From the NCBI GenBank assembly GCA_002118135.1, contig BDIU01000412.1, forward strand, positions 314,664 through 378,663: a DNA stretch of 64,000 nucleotides. Reading direction: 5' to 3'. The notes below the pieces were generated by a model. The model saw nothing but the letters and a program-made list of their open reading frames with translations. It made no database searches and was not told the DNA's origin. This DNA comes from Trebouxia sp. TZW2008. Taxonomy: Eukaryota > Chlorophyta > Trebouxiophyceae > Trebouxiales > Trebouxiaceae. Both the position numbers and the translations under genes were made by a program. This document shows, piece by piece, positions 23,328-33,869 of the stretch; the first letter of the stretch is position 1; each line of letters begins with the position of its first letter.

Positions 23328-26300
23328 ATGACTTCAGAGGGAATGGTGCAAGAACTGGAGCGACTGCGACTGATGCTGGACGCGCATCCTTCTGAACAGC
23401 AGCTCGACTTTTCTGACGAGAATATGAACGCAGAATCAGCTTATGCAGGCGCACTGAGCGCTGCTGAGGTACTCGTGCGCTATGCCAATCGTTTGACAGG
23501 GCTGCGTGACTCTTGTTCATACTTAAGCTGGCTTTGACGATGTCATATAGGACACAGTAGAGCGCTTGAACGGCGCCATGGAGTCCGGTGAAGACGATCT
23601 CAACGCAGCTTTCAGACGCACAGGTGAGTATTTGCTGATGGCCAAGGTTATAATATCTGAAAATCCCCGGCAGTCGATTATAGTTTGTTGTGTTTTGATT
23701 GGCGAACATAATCAAATCTGCATTGTCTGCACTTGACAGAAGCACAATGTCGCAGACTCCCTCCACTCCATCACGTTGACAACATACAAGAGTGTCCTTC
23801 TGCTTGCAGAGGACATGCACAAGTCAAACGCAGCAAGAAAGGATGCGGAGCTTCAGGAATTGCGCAGGGTGGTGGCAGCAAAAGAAAGGTCCATTGACAG
23901 TTTGAGGACTCAGCTTGCCACTGCTAAAAGCAGCCTTGAAGCCTTCACTCAAGAGTCTGAAGCCCTTTTGCAACAGCGTGATGGCGAGGTCAGCCAGCAC
24001 TAGACTGGCCAAGCATGAACATGCAGATGGATACCAGGAAACATGCAGGGATGCATGACTGCCAGCGCATGCAAACTCACTTCCAGTTTGTATCTGCTCA
24101 TTTCCACTTGTTGGCAACATCAAAGCCAGGGTTGATCTGTCCACGCTTGACAATTAGTACAATGTCCAGTGCGCCATCAATGCATGCCAATGGCTATCTG
24201 ATACAGCAGACCATCTGCCAACTGGTGTCCTTGTGACTTGTTGCCCATACATATTGGCATTTACAATGCAAGCTATCATCATGCAGCTTACTTGGGAAAT
24301 CTTCAGCTCTGACGTGTCTTCAGGTGCAAAGGCTGCAAGAGGATGTGCGACACATGGAGGGCGAGAAGTCAGAACATGAAAGCACCATCATAGAGCAGCA
24401 GGACCACATAGAGCAGCTGCAGGGCAACTGCCGGGAGCTGCAGGAAGCTGCCCAGGCTGTTCAGCATGACAGCGACGTCAAGTATGCTGCCAGCATTGCT
24501 CAAATGAAGCAAGAGCGCAAGCAGCAGGTAAGCTTGCATCTCACAGGTTTGTCCAGTAGTGATTATATTGCAGTAGTGTTGTCAGCACCTTGCAAGCATT
24601 GCCCATATGTAGCAGGAGCGTCAGCAGCAGGTTCGCATGCATCTTGCAGGCTTATACAAGGACATATGCACCATTGCAGTGTTCTTGATGTCTTGTCAGC
24701 ATTGCCCAAACAAAGCAAGAGCACAAGCAGCAGGTGAGCATGCATCTGTGTGCCTCAAAGCATTCATTCTGGTTGGGGACTGCATTTGCATTGAAGAACC
24801 TGCACAGCCACTGAGCTGGCTAGTGCTAGCTCACACTTGTAATTAGCTTGCAAGACATGCTGATGCACAGTTTTGTTACACATCTGTCATGATTGCATAG
24901 TTCTGCAGAACATGTTTCTGAAGGCACAATCAAGGCTGATGTGGTCTTTGTGAAATGTAGGAGCAGCTGAAGAAGGAAGTGGAAGCTCTGCAGAAGCAGC
25001 TGGCAAACCAGAAGGAGGAATTTGAGGCGGAGTCCAAAGCCAATGACCAGCTGAAAGAGGAGCATGAGCGGGAGCTGCGCCACCTCAAGAGGGACATCAA
25101 GCACAAACTGGTGAGTCATTGTTGCTTGTTACTTATGCACAACCTGATGAGCTATGACTGCTGTGCTGCTCATGAATAGACCTAGCCTTTGGTTCCCTGA
25201 CGGTGCACAAACCAGATTTGCCCATGCATAACAGAAACTCCAGAATGCGTCTCAGCATGCCCTGATGTACAACAAAGGTGCGAAAGGCGCTGAGCTGCCA
25301 ATGCCACTGCGTTGCTGAGATTGATGGAAGGTAGCTGATGCTGCTTGGCATGGTCACAGTTTGTAGAGCCTATACAGCATCATCACACCTGACACGCATG
25401 TCAGTCAAGATTATAGGACTCCAAGAGGCCTTTCATCTTGAGTGCCACATGCATAAAGTGATGCTGTACAGACTCTGACCATGCACAGCAGCTGCCCATC
25501 AGCTGCTACTGGGTGAATGCATGACATGCCTGTCAGAATGTATCTCATTGGAAGCATTTGCGCACCCTGCAAAGGACTGTGACATCAAAAGTCACAAACA
25601 TCAGAGCGAGGCAGAGAGGACTGTAATCTACAGACTGGCATACATGTAAAGTGTGATGATGCTGTACAGACTGTGACCATGCACAGCAGCTGCCTGTCAG
25701 CTGCTGATGGGTGAATGCATGTTATGCCTGTCAGAATGTATCTCGTTGAAAGTGTTTGCACACTTTGCAAAGGACCATGACATGAAGAATTACAACCATT
25801 GAAGCAAGGCAGAGAGGCCTTTCACCTGAGCTGGCAAACATGTAAAGTGTGATGATGCTATACAGAGGTCGACCATGCGCAGCAGCTGCATCTTCGCTGC
25901 TGCTGGGTGAATGCTTGTCAGAAGGTACCATTGAAAGTATTTGCACACTCTGCAAGAGACCATGACGTCAAAATTCACAAGCATCAAAGCAAGGTAGAGA
26001 GGCCTGTGATCTACAGACCAGTATACGTGTAAAGTGTGATGCTGCTGTACAGAGGTTGACCATGCGCAGCAGCTGCCTGTCAGCTGCTGCTTGCTGAATG
26101 CGTGGCATGCCTGTCAGAGTTCATCTCATTGGAAGTGTTTGCGCACTCTGCAAAGGACCATGACATCAAAGTCACAAGCATCAGAGCAAGGCAGAGATGA
26201 CTGTAAGTGACAGACTGGCATGTGTTGATGCTGTACAGAAGCCGGCCATGCACAGCTGCTGCCCATCAGCTGCTGGTCTAAGTAAATGCACGACCTGCCT

Positions 26301-29109
26301 TCCGTAATGTACAGTAAACTCTTTTTGTAAGGACACTTGATGTAGGGGACAACCTTAATGCAAGAACAATCTTGATGGAAGGCCATTGGTAATCAACCTT
26401 TACATTCTGACTCCAGTGGACCCTCTGAGTAAGAACAGTTTGATATTCTTTTGTAATCAAGGCAGTCGTTACAAAGAGCGTCCTGATCGGACTGTACCTG
26501 ATCGGAAGCATTGAGTAATTGCACATTTTGCGCAGGACCACGACATCAAGGACTACAAGCATCAGATAAAGGCAGAGAGGCACGCTAGGAAGGCTGCCGA
26601 GTCATGGCTGCGCTCTGAGCTCAAGTCCAGGGTAAGAATTGCATCACCAGCCTTGACGTATTCTCTCTGTCACACTCAACAGCTGAGCAGCCCTGCTGCA
26701 TTGACATAAGTTCGTGCTCCAAGCCATGTCTGAGCAACTTCACATCATTCAGCAGCATAAGGCGATCTGGCCAATGCATCAGCGCTGCCTGCTGCAACAG
26801 CATCATGCAGGAGAAAGAGTGACTGATGCTCGCATCAACAGCTGCTTGCCAGTATAGCATGCATTTGTCCGCATTGTGCTGTCGACGGCGTTGAGGGTTT
26901 GACTGTTGCTTCTGCGTGCTTTCCACACATTTTGGCAAGCGCTGCTCTTGAACGATTCAAGTGAGAGAAGCCAATATATCAGAGATGCACAGTGGCACTC
27001 ACAGTGCCTTCAATAGCTTCTGAGTTTCAGGGCCTGAGCTGAATGTCAATTGCATGCACCACAGTTGCTTTGCAAGAGCAGTTATCTGTGTTGAACAACA
27101 CTCATTTGATCTCCACGCAGGAGGACTTTGAGCAGGAATTCATCTCTGTGCTTAACGCCATACTTGCCAGGGCCAATGAGGACATTGCTGAGCTTGTATG
27201 CACCGTGGCAATCCTCCTTTTGATCAATGTGACAAAGGCTGTCATGAAACAACCTGAGGACCACTTGAATGGCATGTGCCAAACCTGTGCAGGAAGAGAT
27301 TGAGGCGCTATTCATCTCTGTGCGTGACATTATTCTGGCCAGGCCTAATGAGGACATTGCTGAGCTGGCCAGACTGGTGAACAGCAGCCCCCGCCGCCGC
27401 CGCATGAAGGAGCTGGACCTGGATGACCTGCACCACCTCCTCAAGGTCTGCTGACTAAAGTGATTCCAGTTGCTGTTGAAGTCTTTCTCTTTGTCTTCGG
27501 CTTTCTGTCCTGTCTGCCTTCAAACGCTATCATAGAAATACACCACCTCGTCAAGGTCAGCTAATCTAACTTCTTCTCTTATGCCCTTTCTTTGTGTTTC
27601 CCTCTGTGCTGCTGTGTAGCCACTGTGTAGCTTATGACTTTGCGTCAGCTTCTTTGAGATTGGACTGATAGTGTTCCGACTGCTGATGAGTCAAACTTGA
27701 GTTCTTCAACATAAAGCTCAAATGTGCTACATGGCTTCTGTCTGGGCTTTCGTGCCAGCAATGTTAAAGATGTCCAGCAAGCTTCTGCTTTCTGTTCTGG
27801 ATGGCTGCGATGGCACTGTGTCATGGAGATTGACAGTTGCATGCAGCAGCCTTGCCTCAGACCTACATTCAGGGTTGAGGGACTGGACTCAGTCAGGTAT
27901 TGAGGTGCAATCGCTTGATGTTGACTGTTTTGATGATACTCTGATGTGCTCCAGCCTCTTATGGAATTTGTGGGGACATGGTATTGTCACTTGATGAACT
28001 ACGAGCGCAAGAGCGCATTTGAACATTGAGCAATGCGCATCGTAATGCATATGCATTTGCGCTGCGAGTATATCACCTTGGTCCGTCTGCAGCAAGCTGT
28101 CTTGTGTGTCACTGGATGCACTCCCGCATAAATTGGCTCACCAAGACGCACACCACAAGCAGACACCCACAACTGCAGCCTTCTCATGCTGACTTTGCCG
28201 AGCTATGTTGGTGCCATGTGCTGCTGACTATTGAGCAGCTTCGTTACCTTTAAAAGCCCCAAGTCTGGTTTACAAAACCTCAAAGGGCAGGCAGTTTTGC
28301 GCTGCATTGCACAAGGACTGTTGTCCATAATGTCAACGACATCGTCAACACAGCGTACCCACTGACATGTTGCATGCAGCGTCATCTTCGCTTTTCGTTC
28401 ATGACCTGATCAGCTCTGCCTTGGGTTTGCAATTTTGGTTTGTACATGAACACTCATTGCAGCAAATTGTGGTTGCAGGAGCTGACAGCAGACGCAGACA
28501 GAGCAACACCTGTGAGGCGAAGCAATGGGGACGCCAATGACAAGCTGGCACAGCAGGACAATTTGCTGCTGAGGGCTAAAGTGGCTCACGCAAAGCAGCT
28601 GCTGGAGCGGGCTGATGATGACAACGACCTGCTTGGGTAAGCACAACAGACCAGACAACAGCATGTCTAAAAAACTCTTCACAACTGGCTGGCATGCCGC
28701 TATTGCTCTAGAAAGTGTGCCTGATGACATAGACTGACAATCCTGCTTGAAGAAGGCCAATGCATGTCTGGTCAGGCACATGAGCGCTCCAGGGCATAGC
28801 AATGTAGAGGTGCAATAGTACCCAGGAAATTGTGTCTGCTGATCAGCCCTGACTGCTTCTATTCACAACAGCCCCTTGTATGACAGATAAGAGGATGAAG
28901 CTTGCTTGTCTTTTCTTTGCTGACCAGTGAGCGTTTGCTGCTGCAGCACTACTTTGCCCAGCAGATCCAGGACAGCTCACAAGTCACACAGCCGGTCACA
29001 GCGCAAGTCGCCAGAGTCAATCTTGCAGAGTGACAGTGAGCAGCTGAAAGCTGAGCTGGAAAGAGTGCAGAGGGACATTGCAGACCACATCGGCAACTTG
29101 AAGATGTGA
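23328..29109 (+). CDS. Coiled-coil protein of unknown family
   Basis: Exons: 23328-23468, 23551-23623, 23810-23988, 24324-24527, 24961-25110, 26536-26631, 27293-27445, 28479-28636, 28947-29109. They add to 1317 bases with all phases closing, so 438 residues. The middle is heptad-rich and charged (ELQELRRVVAAKERSIDSL; EQLKKEVEALQKQLANQKE). A conserved-looking tail holds RNEDIAELARLV-like sequence and RRRRMKELDLDDLHHLLK. Exon 1's donor (GTACTC) is weak. A second exon of the same type at 27121-27195 is also open in phase 0, and could be included or be an alternative. The last exon can also start at 28928, giving another frame that ends at 29033. Function unknown; a cytoskeletal or ciliary role would only be a guess. 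Confidence 0.7.
24597..24740 (+). repeat. Two decayed copies of the 3' edge of exon 4 of the coiled-coil gene
   Basis: The exon end and donor at 24494-24535 (CATTGCTCAAATGAAGCAAG...GCAGCAG then GT) are repeated at 24597 and 24700, exactly 103 bases apart each time, downstream in the intron. The first copy has a TAG at the ATGAAG position. The second keeps a good donor (CAG before GTGAGC at 24734). Confidence 0.85.
25440..26300 (+). repeat. Array of about 195-base units copying exon 6 edge plus intron
   Basis: Four decayed copies of the start of the exon at 26536 begin at 25575, 25773, 25958 and 26156 (GACCATGACATCAAAG-type starts). Between them runs a shared intron block (GATGCTGTACAGA, ACCATGCACAGCAGCTGCC, ATGCCTGTCAGAATG). 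Spacing is 198, 185 and 198 bases. A 380-base block, with only a partial unit, separates the last copy from the good exon. Copies are frameshifted or hold stops. Confidence 0.9.
27121..27195 (+). repeat. Intact second copy of the exon at 27293
   Basis: After CACGCAG, 25 codons (EDFEQEFISVLNAILARANE...) parallel the first 25 of the exon at 27293 (EEIEALFISVRDIILARPNE...). The copy stays open and ends at GAGCTT before GTATGC, in phase 0. It could be spliced in without breaking the frame. A short donor-side copy of the 27445 exon end also lies near 27540-27557 (CACCACCTCGTCAAG then GT). Confidence 0.7.
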
Positions 29110-29370
29110 GCGCAGTGTCAAGATCACCTCAGTGGCTGCTGATGTGCTGAAGCAGCAGAAGGCCAAAGCAAGCTGGCCCTGTCAAAATTTCATGTTGGTA
29201 TTGTTGAAAGCTGCATGCATAGATAGCTGAGGATGCTGCTGCTGCTTTACCTTATGCCATATGTTGCTGTTCCTAACAGTGCAGCCAATCTTGTGCAAAG
29301 GCATGCAGCATCCCTTGAAGCAGCACCACAAAGCGCATATGTTACAAAGCTGCCATGATGTACACAACAA

Positions 29371-30144
29371 TCATCCCTCTGTGTTGGTCGCTCTCGTGTA
29401 AATTTCCTGCTTGCTGTGCTTTGCTACTATCCTGATGGCACCTTCATCCAACAGCTCCTTGATAGCTGCACGCGCTAGACTGCCATTGACCTGCGTCAGA
29501 AAAGCAGCGTGAGGTCTGCATAAGATGCCACACAACAAGCATTTTGAAAGACAACAAGCAGCTTGAAGGACAACATGCACTTAGATGACAAGCGTTTTGA
29601 AGGACAGCAGGCAGCTTGAATAGCGAGGGCTTGGCATCAAGGACTTACCCTCAGTCTGTCTGCCAAGATGGATGGTGTGATCATCTTGTACTTGGGCACC
29701 TCAGACTTCATCTTGTCATAGTTTGACTGCAGATCAACACAACTGGGTGTAACACTATGACACTATACAAGGACCTGCTGGTGCCAGCAATAGCTGGTTT
29801 GTGAGACAGTAACAGCCCAAGACTAGGCGCTGACCTGGTCAAACAAGACCTGGTTGTTGACCTTCTCCTTCATCTTTCCCTTGGACCATTTCTGCAGTTA
29901 CACTTTGCAATCTTGAGCATGTTTGGGGCCAACAACAACGAGCGATAGACGATGAAGGCGATGCTACATTGAGCTTACTTTCTTCTTGCCCTTGCTGGAA
30001 TTTGCAGCGGCCAAAGCCTTGGCCTCTTTCGAGGCTTGCACCTTTGGTGCCTGCAGTGTCCATCAAGCACAGTCAAGTGTCTGGAGTCAGTGCGGCCGGC
30101 GCAGAGCTTTCAATGCAAGCATAACAGCTGCAGAAACTCACCAT
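29371..30144 (-). CDS. RPS25: 40S ribosomal protein eS25
   Basis: Five exons on the minus strand: 30144-30142 (the ATG alone), 30050-29979, 29891-29835, 29726-29649, 29490-29371. All introns are GT-AG and in phase 0. The product has the eS25 order: a Lys/Ala-rich start ([19 protein letters not shown]), [38 protein letters not shown], then [12 protein letters not shown] and [13 protein letters not shown]. Length, 117 residues, is near the family norm. TGTAA, the usual green-algal poly(A) signal, lies on the minus strand just past the stop (about 29342). No exon copies are seen in its introns. Confidence 0.95.
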
Positions 30145-30606
30145 GATGCAAGACTGTGTCCTTACTACAGCCTAGACCTCCACAAAGGGACATGCATCCA
30201 GGCGGCGCTTTGCTATGTTGCACGCTCAGTCCCGAGTAATTTTTTGGTGGGGCTGTGTTCATCCCGAAAGTGGTGCAGTATTGTCTCTGCAGTTGCAAGC
30301 CGCCTGCCCTCTTGGAAAGCGTATTGATCGATTCGCTGCAGTAGTTAGCCTCTGGAGCCTACATCAGGTACATACTGACATGCGCAAAGCCTCTCATCAG
30401 ATATGAATACCACGCACCCGCAGCGACTGCGCGATCGTTGAGATGCAGGGGTACTCAAGCTGCAAAGCTGAAATTGCAGACGCTTGAGCAACCCTGCAGC
30501 CAATGTCGCACCGCCGTTGCGTGCTCGTTGCTGTGCCTCAGCAGGCACTTGCAGCGAATGACACTGTTTGCGTACGTAGGCTGAGAAGGAGGTTTATAGT
30601 GTCACA
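30145..30606. promoter_or_regulatory. Shared upstream region of eS25 and eL30
   Basis: The two ribosomal protein ATGs are 462 bases apart and point away from each other, so a bidirectional promoter giving matched expression is likely. No motif was assigned. Confidence 0.45.
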
Positions 30607-31986
30607 ATGGCACCAGCAGCAGCTAAGAAATCGGTATGTCAGCACATACAACAGCAGCAGTTGCTCATCGACGCTTGCAATCAGCGATCTCACTTGGGTG
30701 CGCTGTGCTATAGAAAAAGAGTCAAGAGAGCATCAATGCCCGTCTAGCACTTGTCATGAAGAGTGGCAAGTACACTTTGGGCTCAAAAACTTGCCTAAAG
30801 ACCTTGCGCTCAGGCAAAGGTATGTGACTTTATAAAGCAAAGGCCTTGAAACAGACAGCACGCTGGACGCTGTCAATCTAGTGTACTCAGTTCTCTCAAC
30901 TGCTTTTGTGTTATGTGCAGCCAAGCTGATTCTTATCAGCAACAATTGCCCTCCCATCAGGAAGACAGAAATTGAGTACTATGCTATGCTGTCCAAGACA
31001 ACTGTCCACCACTACGGCGGAAGTAAGCTCTTAATATGAGCCTGTGACAATTGTATGAACATCATGCATGTGATGCAGAGGTCTTGACACGTGTCCTTGA
31101 GCACTGTGATGCATTACTGTGCGTGATCATTGAGTATCCGCTTTGTAATCTGGACACCTGCTCTGCTGAAGTTGTCCGGCCCAAATGTTTGGCACGGCAG
31201 CTGCATTGAAGGTCATGTTACAGCGCTCTCTCATGGCGCGTTGCTCATCTTGTCCGCAAACCCATTTGCACATGGCCCTGAACAAAGCACGGATAGGTGC
31301 CTTGACAGTGCTGTCTCTGTATACAAACATTCAGCTTTTTCGCAGCAAGAGCTTTTCTCTCAAGTCTTGGGCTTGGTTTCTGCAGACAATGTAGATTTGG
31401 GTACAGCCTGCGGTAAGCTACATCGCGTGTGCACACTGGCCATCACAGACCCAGGTAAGCAGGTTTGCATGGCTGAGTACCTGACAATCCAAATTCCATG
31501 CAAAGTGCCAGAAGTTTTACATGGCGTTGTGTTCAACAATGCAAACTGCCTGCAAAGTGCCAGAAATTTTGCATGGCTGATATTTGATAATGCAGATTGC
31601 CTGCAAAGTGAAGAATCTGCAGAATAAAAGTACAGCTCTCATGGTTTCAGCTGCTGGATGCTATTGCAGAAATGGTCACGCTTAGGTTCTCCATTGTTGC
31701 CTTCAGCACTTCTGCGCATTTGCTTGCAATCTTCGTCCCTGTGTGAAGTGTCACAAGCACCAATGAAGGCTGAGACTTCTTGATATGCATGTTGCTTGCG
31801 AAGCTGTTCTGGCATATTGCTTTCTAAGCGATCTTTTTCCCAAGCACTATAGCCACAGGCTGGTGATTGCCTTTGCAGAACTGCTGCTTGCTTGCTTTTA
31901 CAGGCCATGCCTGCACATTGCTGGTTTCATGTCATGCCTTATTTGCAGGTGACTCTGACATCATCCAGAAGCAGCAGGAGGCATGA
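30607..31986 (+). CDS. RPL30: 60S ribosomal protein eL30
   Basis: Exons: 30607-30633 (MAPAAAKKS), 30714-30819, 30921-31022, 31386-31454, 31949-31986. Phases close and the stop is TGA at 31984-31986. The product follows eL30 throughout: [65 protein letters not shown] and a DSDII tail. Length, 113 residues, is typical. Intron 4 holds a short tandem repeat and a minus-strand ORF; the exons are not copied. Confidence 0.95.
31480..31625 (+). repeat. Short tandem repeat in eL30 intron 4
   Basis: About two and a half units of some 58 bases built on TGCAAAGTGCCAGAA and TTTTGCATGGC. Intronic only; no exon edge is included. Confidence 0.7.
31639..31908 (-). other. 89-codon minus-strand ORF inside eL30 intron 4
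   Basis: ATG at 31908 to a stop at 31639, starting [19 protein letters not shown]. It is hydrophilic and charged, but has no recognised family, splice sites or partner. It may be chance. Confidence 0.2.
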
Positions 31987-32600
31987 GGACAGCTGATGTA
32001 GCTTATCATTTGCGTCAGTCTGTAAGCTATTGCTTCCAATGCAGTAGCAGCGTACTCTATGCACAACTCGCGACATGCATTGCATGTGCACCTCTGCGTC
32101 AACTCCAGTGGCTGGCTGGGGTTGAGCCCCTGCAACAGCAGAACCGACATCATTGCTCCTATGGCGCTGCAGCTACAGATTCCTGTACAGCAAGCTGTCC
32201 AGTGGCTACGCTCATTTTTTAGGTCTAAACACTGCATTTGCATGTCCTGTCTACAGCGCATCAACATCATTGAGCATGCGGTCAATAATCAGACCACTGA
32301 CAATATGAAACTCTAGCATGCAAAATGTTGTGCATATGACAGCATCTGATGCGGATTGGCATGAGGCTTCAGGCGAGACATCTGCTGCATTGCAACTTGT
32401 CAACACAACCCAACCGAGCGTCGAATGTCAAGCCTGATCGTCAGCAACTCGTCGTTTTGCAGCAAAGATGACTGGCCAGCAGATGCATCTCCATTCATGC
32501 ATGATGCATTTTCATCCATGCCTGATGCATCTCCACCCATATGGTTTCAGAGCAGACACTATAGCAACTACTGCCACTTTGAAGCAACTTTTGGTCAAGC
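31987..32600. other. Intergenic region after eL30
   Basis: Holds the eL30 3' region and the upstream region of the gene at 32601, including a short ATGCATCTCCATTCATGCAT-like repeated run near 32485-32535. No supported coding. Confidence 0.35.
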
Positions 32601-33419
32601 GTGATGCTGCAAGTCCTCGTGACTGGACAGCAGCTGTTTCGCGTCGGTCTAGAGTGCTCCCGCGCACACTGTCAGCCGCTACGCCTGGTGCGGGCAATGT
32701 CAGGCGCAGCGGACAGGAAGCGCAAAGGCCCTGCCTCCCCTGGTTCCAAAGGCAAAGAGGCAAAGTCGCGAAAACAGGACTCTCACTTGTATACAGATGA
32801 TAATCCATCAACCACTCTCCATGGGACCGGTTTCCAAGACGAGGCAACCGCGAAGAAGACAATAGATCTGGTCAAGAGGCGTAGTTTGACTTACCAGTTC
32901 CAGGTCATCAACACGATGTTTCACCGTGCAAAGCACCATCCTCACCCAAATGCGCGTATTGAAGCAGCAATGGCAGTGTTCAAGGAGTGGCTGGATCTAT
33001 ATCCAGCCAAAAAGAAAGAGCTGCCTGATTTCAAAAAGGCCAGCCGGCCACTAGTCCAGGCTTGCCTAGATGCCTGGGATGCTGAGCAGATACATCTGGC
33101 TGATAAAGAACTTCTGGAGACTGAAGCGTTTCAAGCAGCATTGACATGGGCGCGTACTTATGTTGCCATGCCAGCCGGAAAGCGCTTGGCAAACACACTG
33201 ACATCTGACAACCCAGAAGAGCCTGATATGGAGAGTCTCAGACTGACTTACCTGCAGAAGCTTGTGCCCAAAAATAGCAAACAAAGCGTCAACAAGGCTT
33301 GGCGGCTCAATGAAGACAACCACAAGGAGGTATCTGATCAGCATCTGCAATGGATTTTGTGGGGTTACTCTCCAGCTGAGAAGCAAGCAATGGCGATATT
33401 GAAAGCGATGAAGCAGTGA
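32601..33419 (+). CDS. Single-exon protein of unknown function with mitochondrial-type presequence
   Basis: ATG at 32601 to TGA at 33417-33419, 272 residues, no intron. This is unusual here, as nearly all neighbours are cut into many exons. The first 33 residues (MMLQVLVTGQQLFRVGLECS, then ...PLRLVRAMSG) are Arg-rich and lack acidic residues apart from one Glu, like a mitochondrial presequence; an internal ATG at 32697 (MSGAADRKRKGP) is the alternative start. The core is rich in aromatics and charges: YTDDNPSTT, YQFQVINTMFHRAKHHPHP, AMAVFKEWLDLYPAKKKELP. It looks conserved, but I cannot name the family. A retroposed or transferred origin is possible given the missing introns. Confidence 0.75.
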   Translation: MMLQVLVTGQQLFRVGLECSRAHCQPLRLVRAMSGAADRKRKGPASPGSKGKEAKSRKQDSHLYTDDNPSTTLHGTGFQDEATAKKTIDLVKRRSLTYQFQVINTMFHRAKHHPHPNARIEAAMAVFKEWLDLYPAKKKELPDFKKASRPLVQACLDAWDAEQIHLADKELLETEAFQAALTWARTYVAMPAGKRLANTLTSDNPEEPDMESLRLTYLQKLVPKNSKQSVNKAWRLNEDNHKEVSDQHLQWILWGYSPAEKQAMAILKAMKQ

Positions 33420-33869
33420 TTGCCGAGCAGGTCATGTACAACAAAAGGCTTGAAACTCCTTCTGGTCATGACACATTGTCATCATTTCTGCTCAACATAT
33501 GAGGAAGCTGTCAACACACAACAAGACACCCTTGCTGGTTAATCATGCCTGAAATTCTTGGGACTGCAAAGATATCGACAGCTGCCAAATTGACAAATAA
33601 CGCTGTTGCAATGACATCCAGCTGCAGCGCTCTGCCGACGCTGCATGCGTGTTTGTGTTAGGCTCTCAATGCTCAGTGTCTGCCTGTTTCGCCCAAGACC
33701 TTTTGCAATTTGTTGTCCTGCTGAGTGTGCTTGACGCAGTTACGCGTGTGTAACGCTTACCACGGCATGACCAAGAACGCCTTTGATCTCGGTGGCACGA
33801 CAGTCAGGATGTGATGCACCAACATATGGCCGTTTCGATGCCGACCACCTTGTCTGCAGCAGGGATCAC
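33420..33869. other. Intergenic region before the kinase
   Basis: 450 bases with no supported coding; probably the 3' UTR of the 32601 gene and the kinase promoter. Confidence 0.35.
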
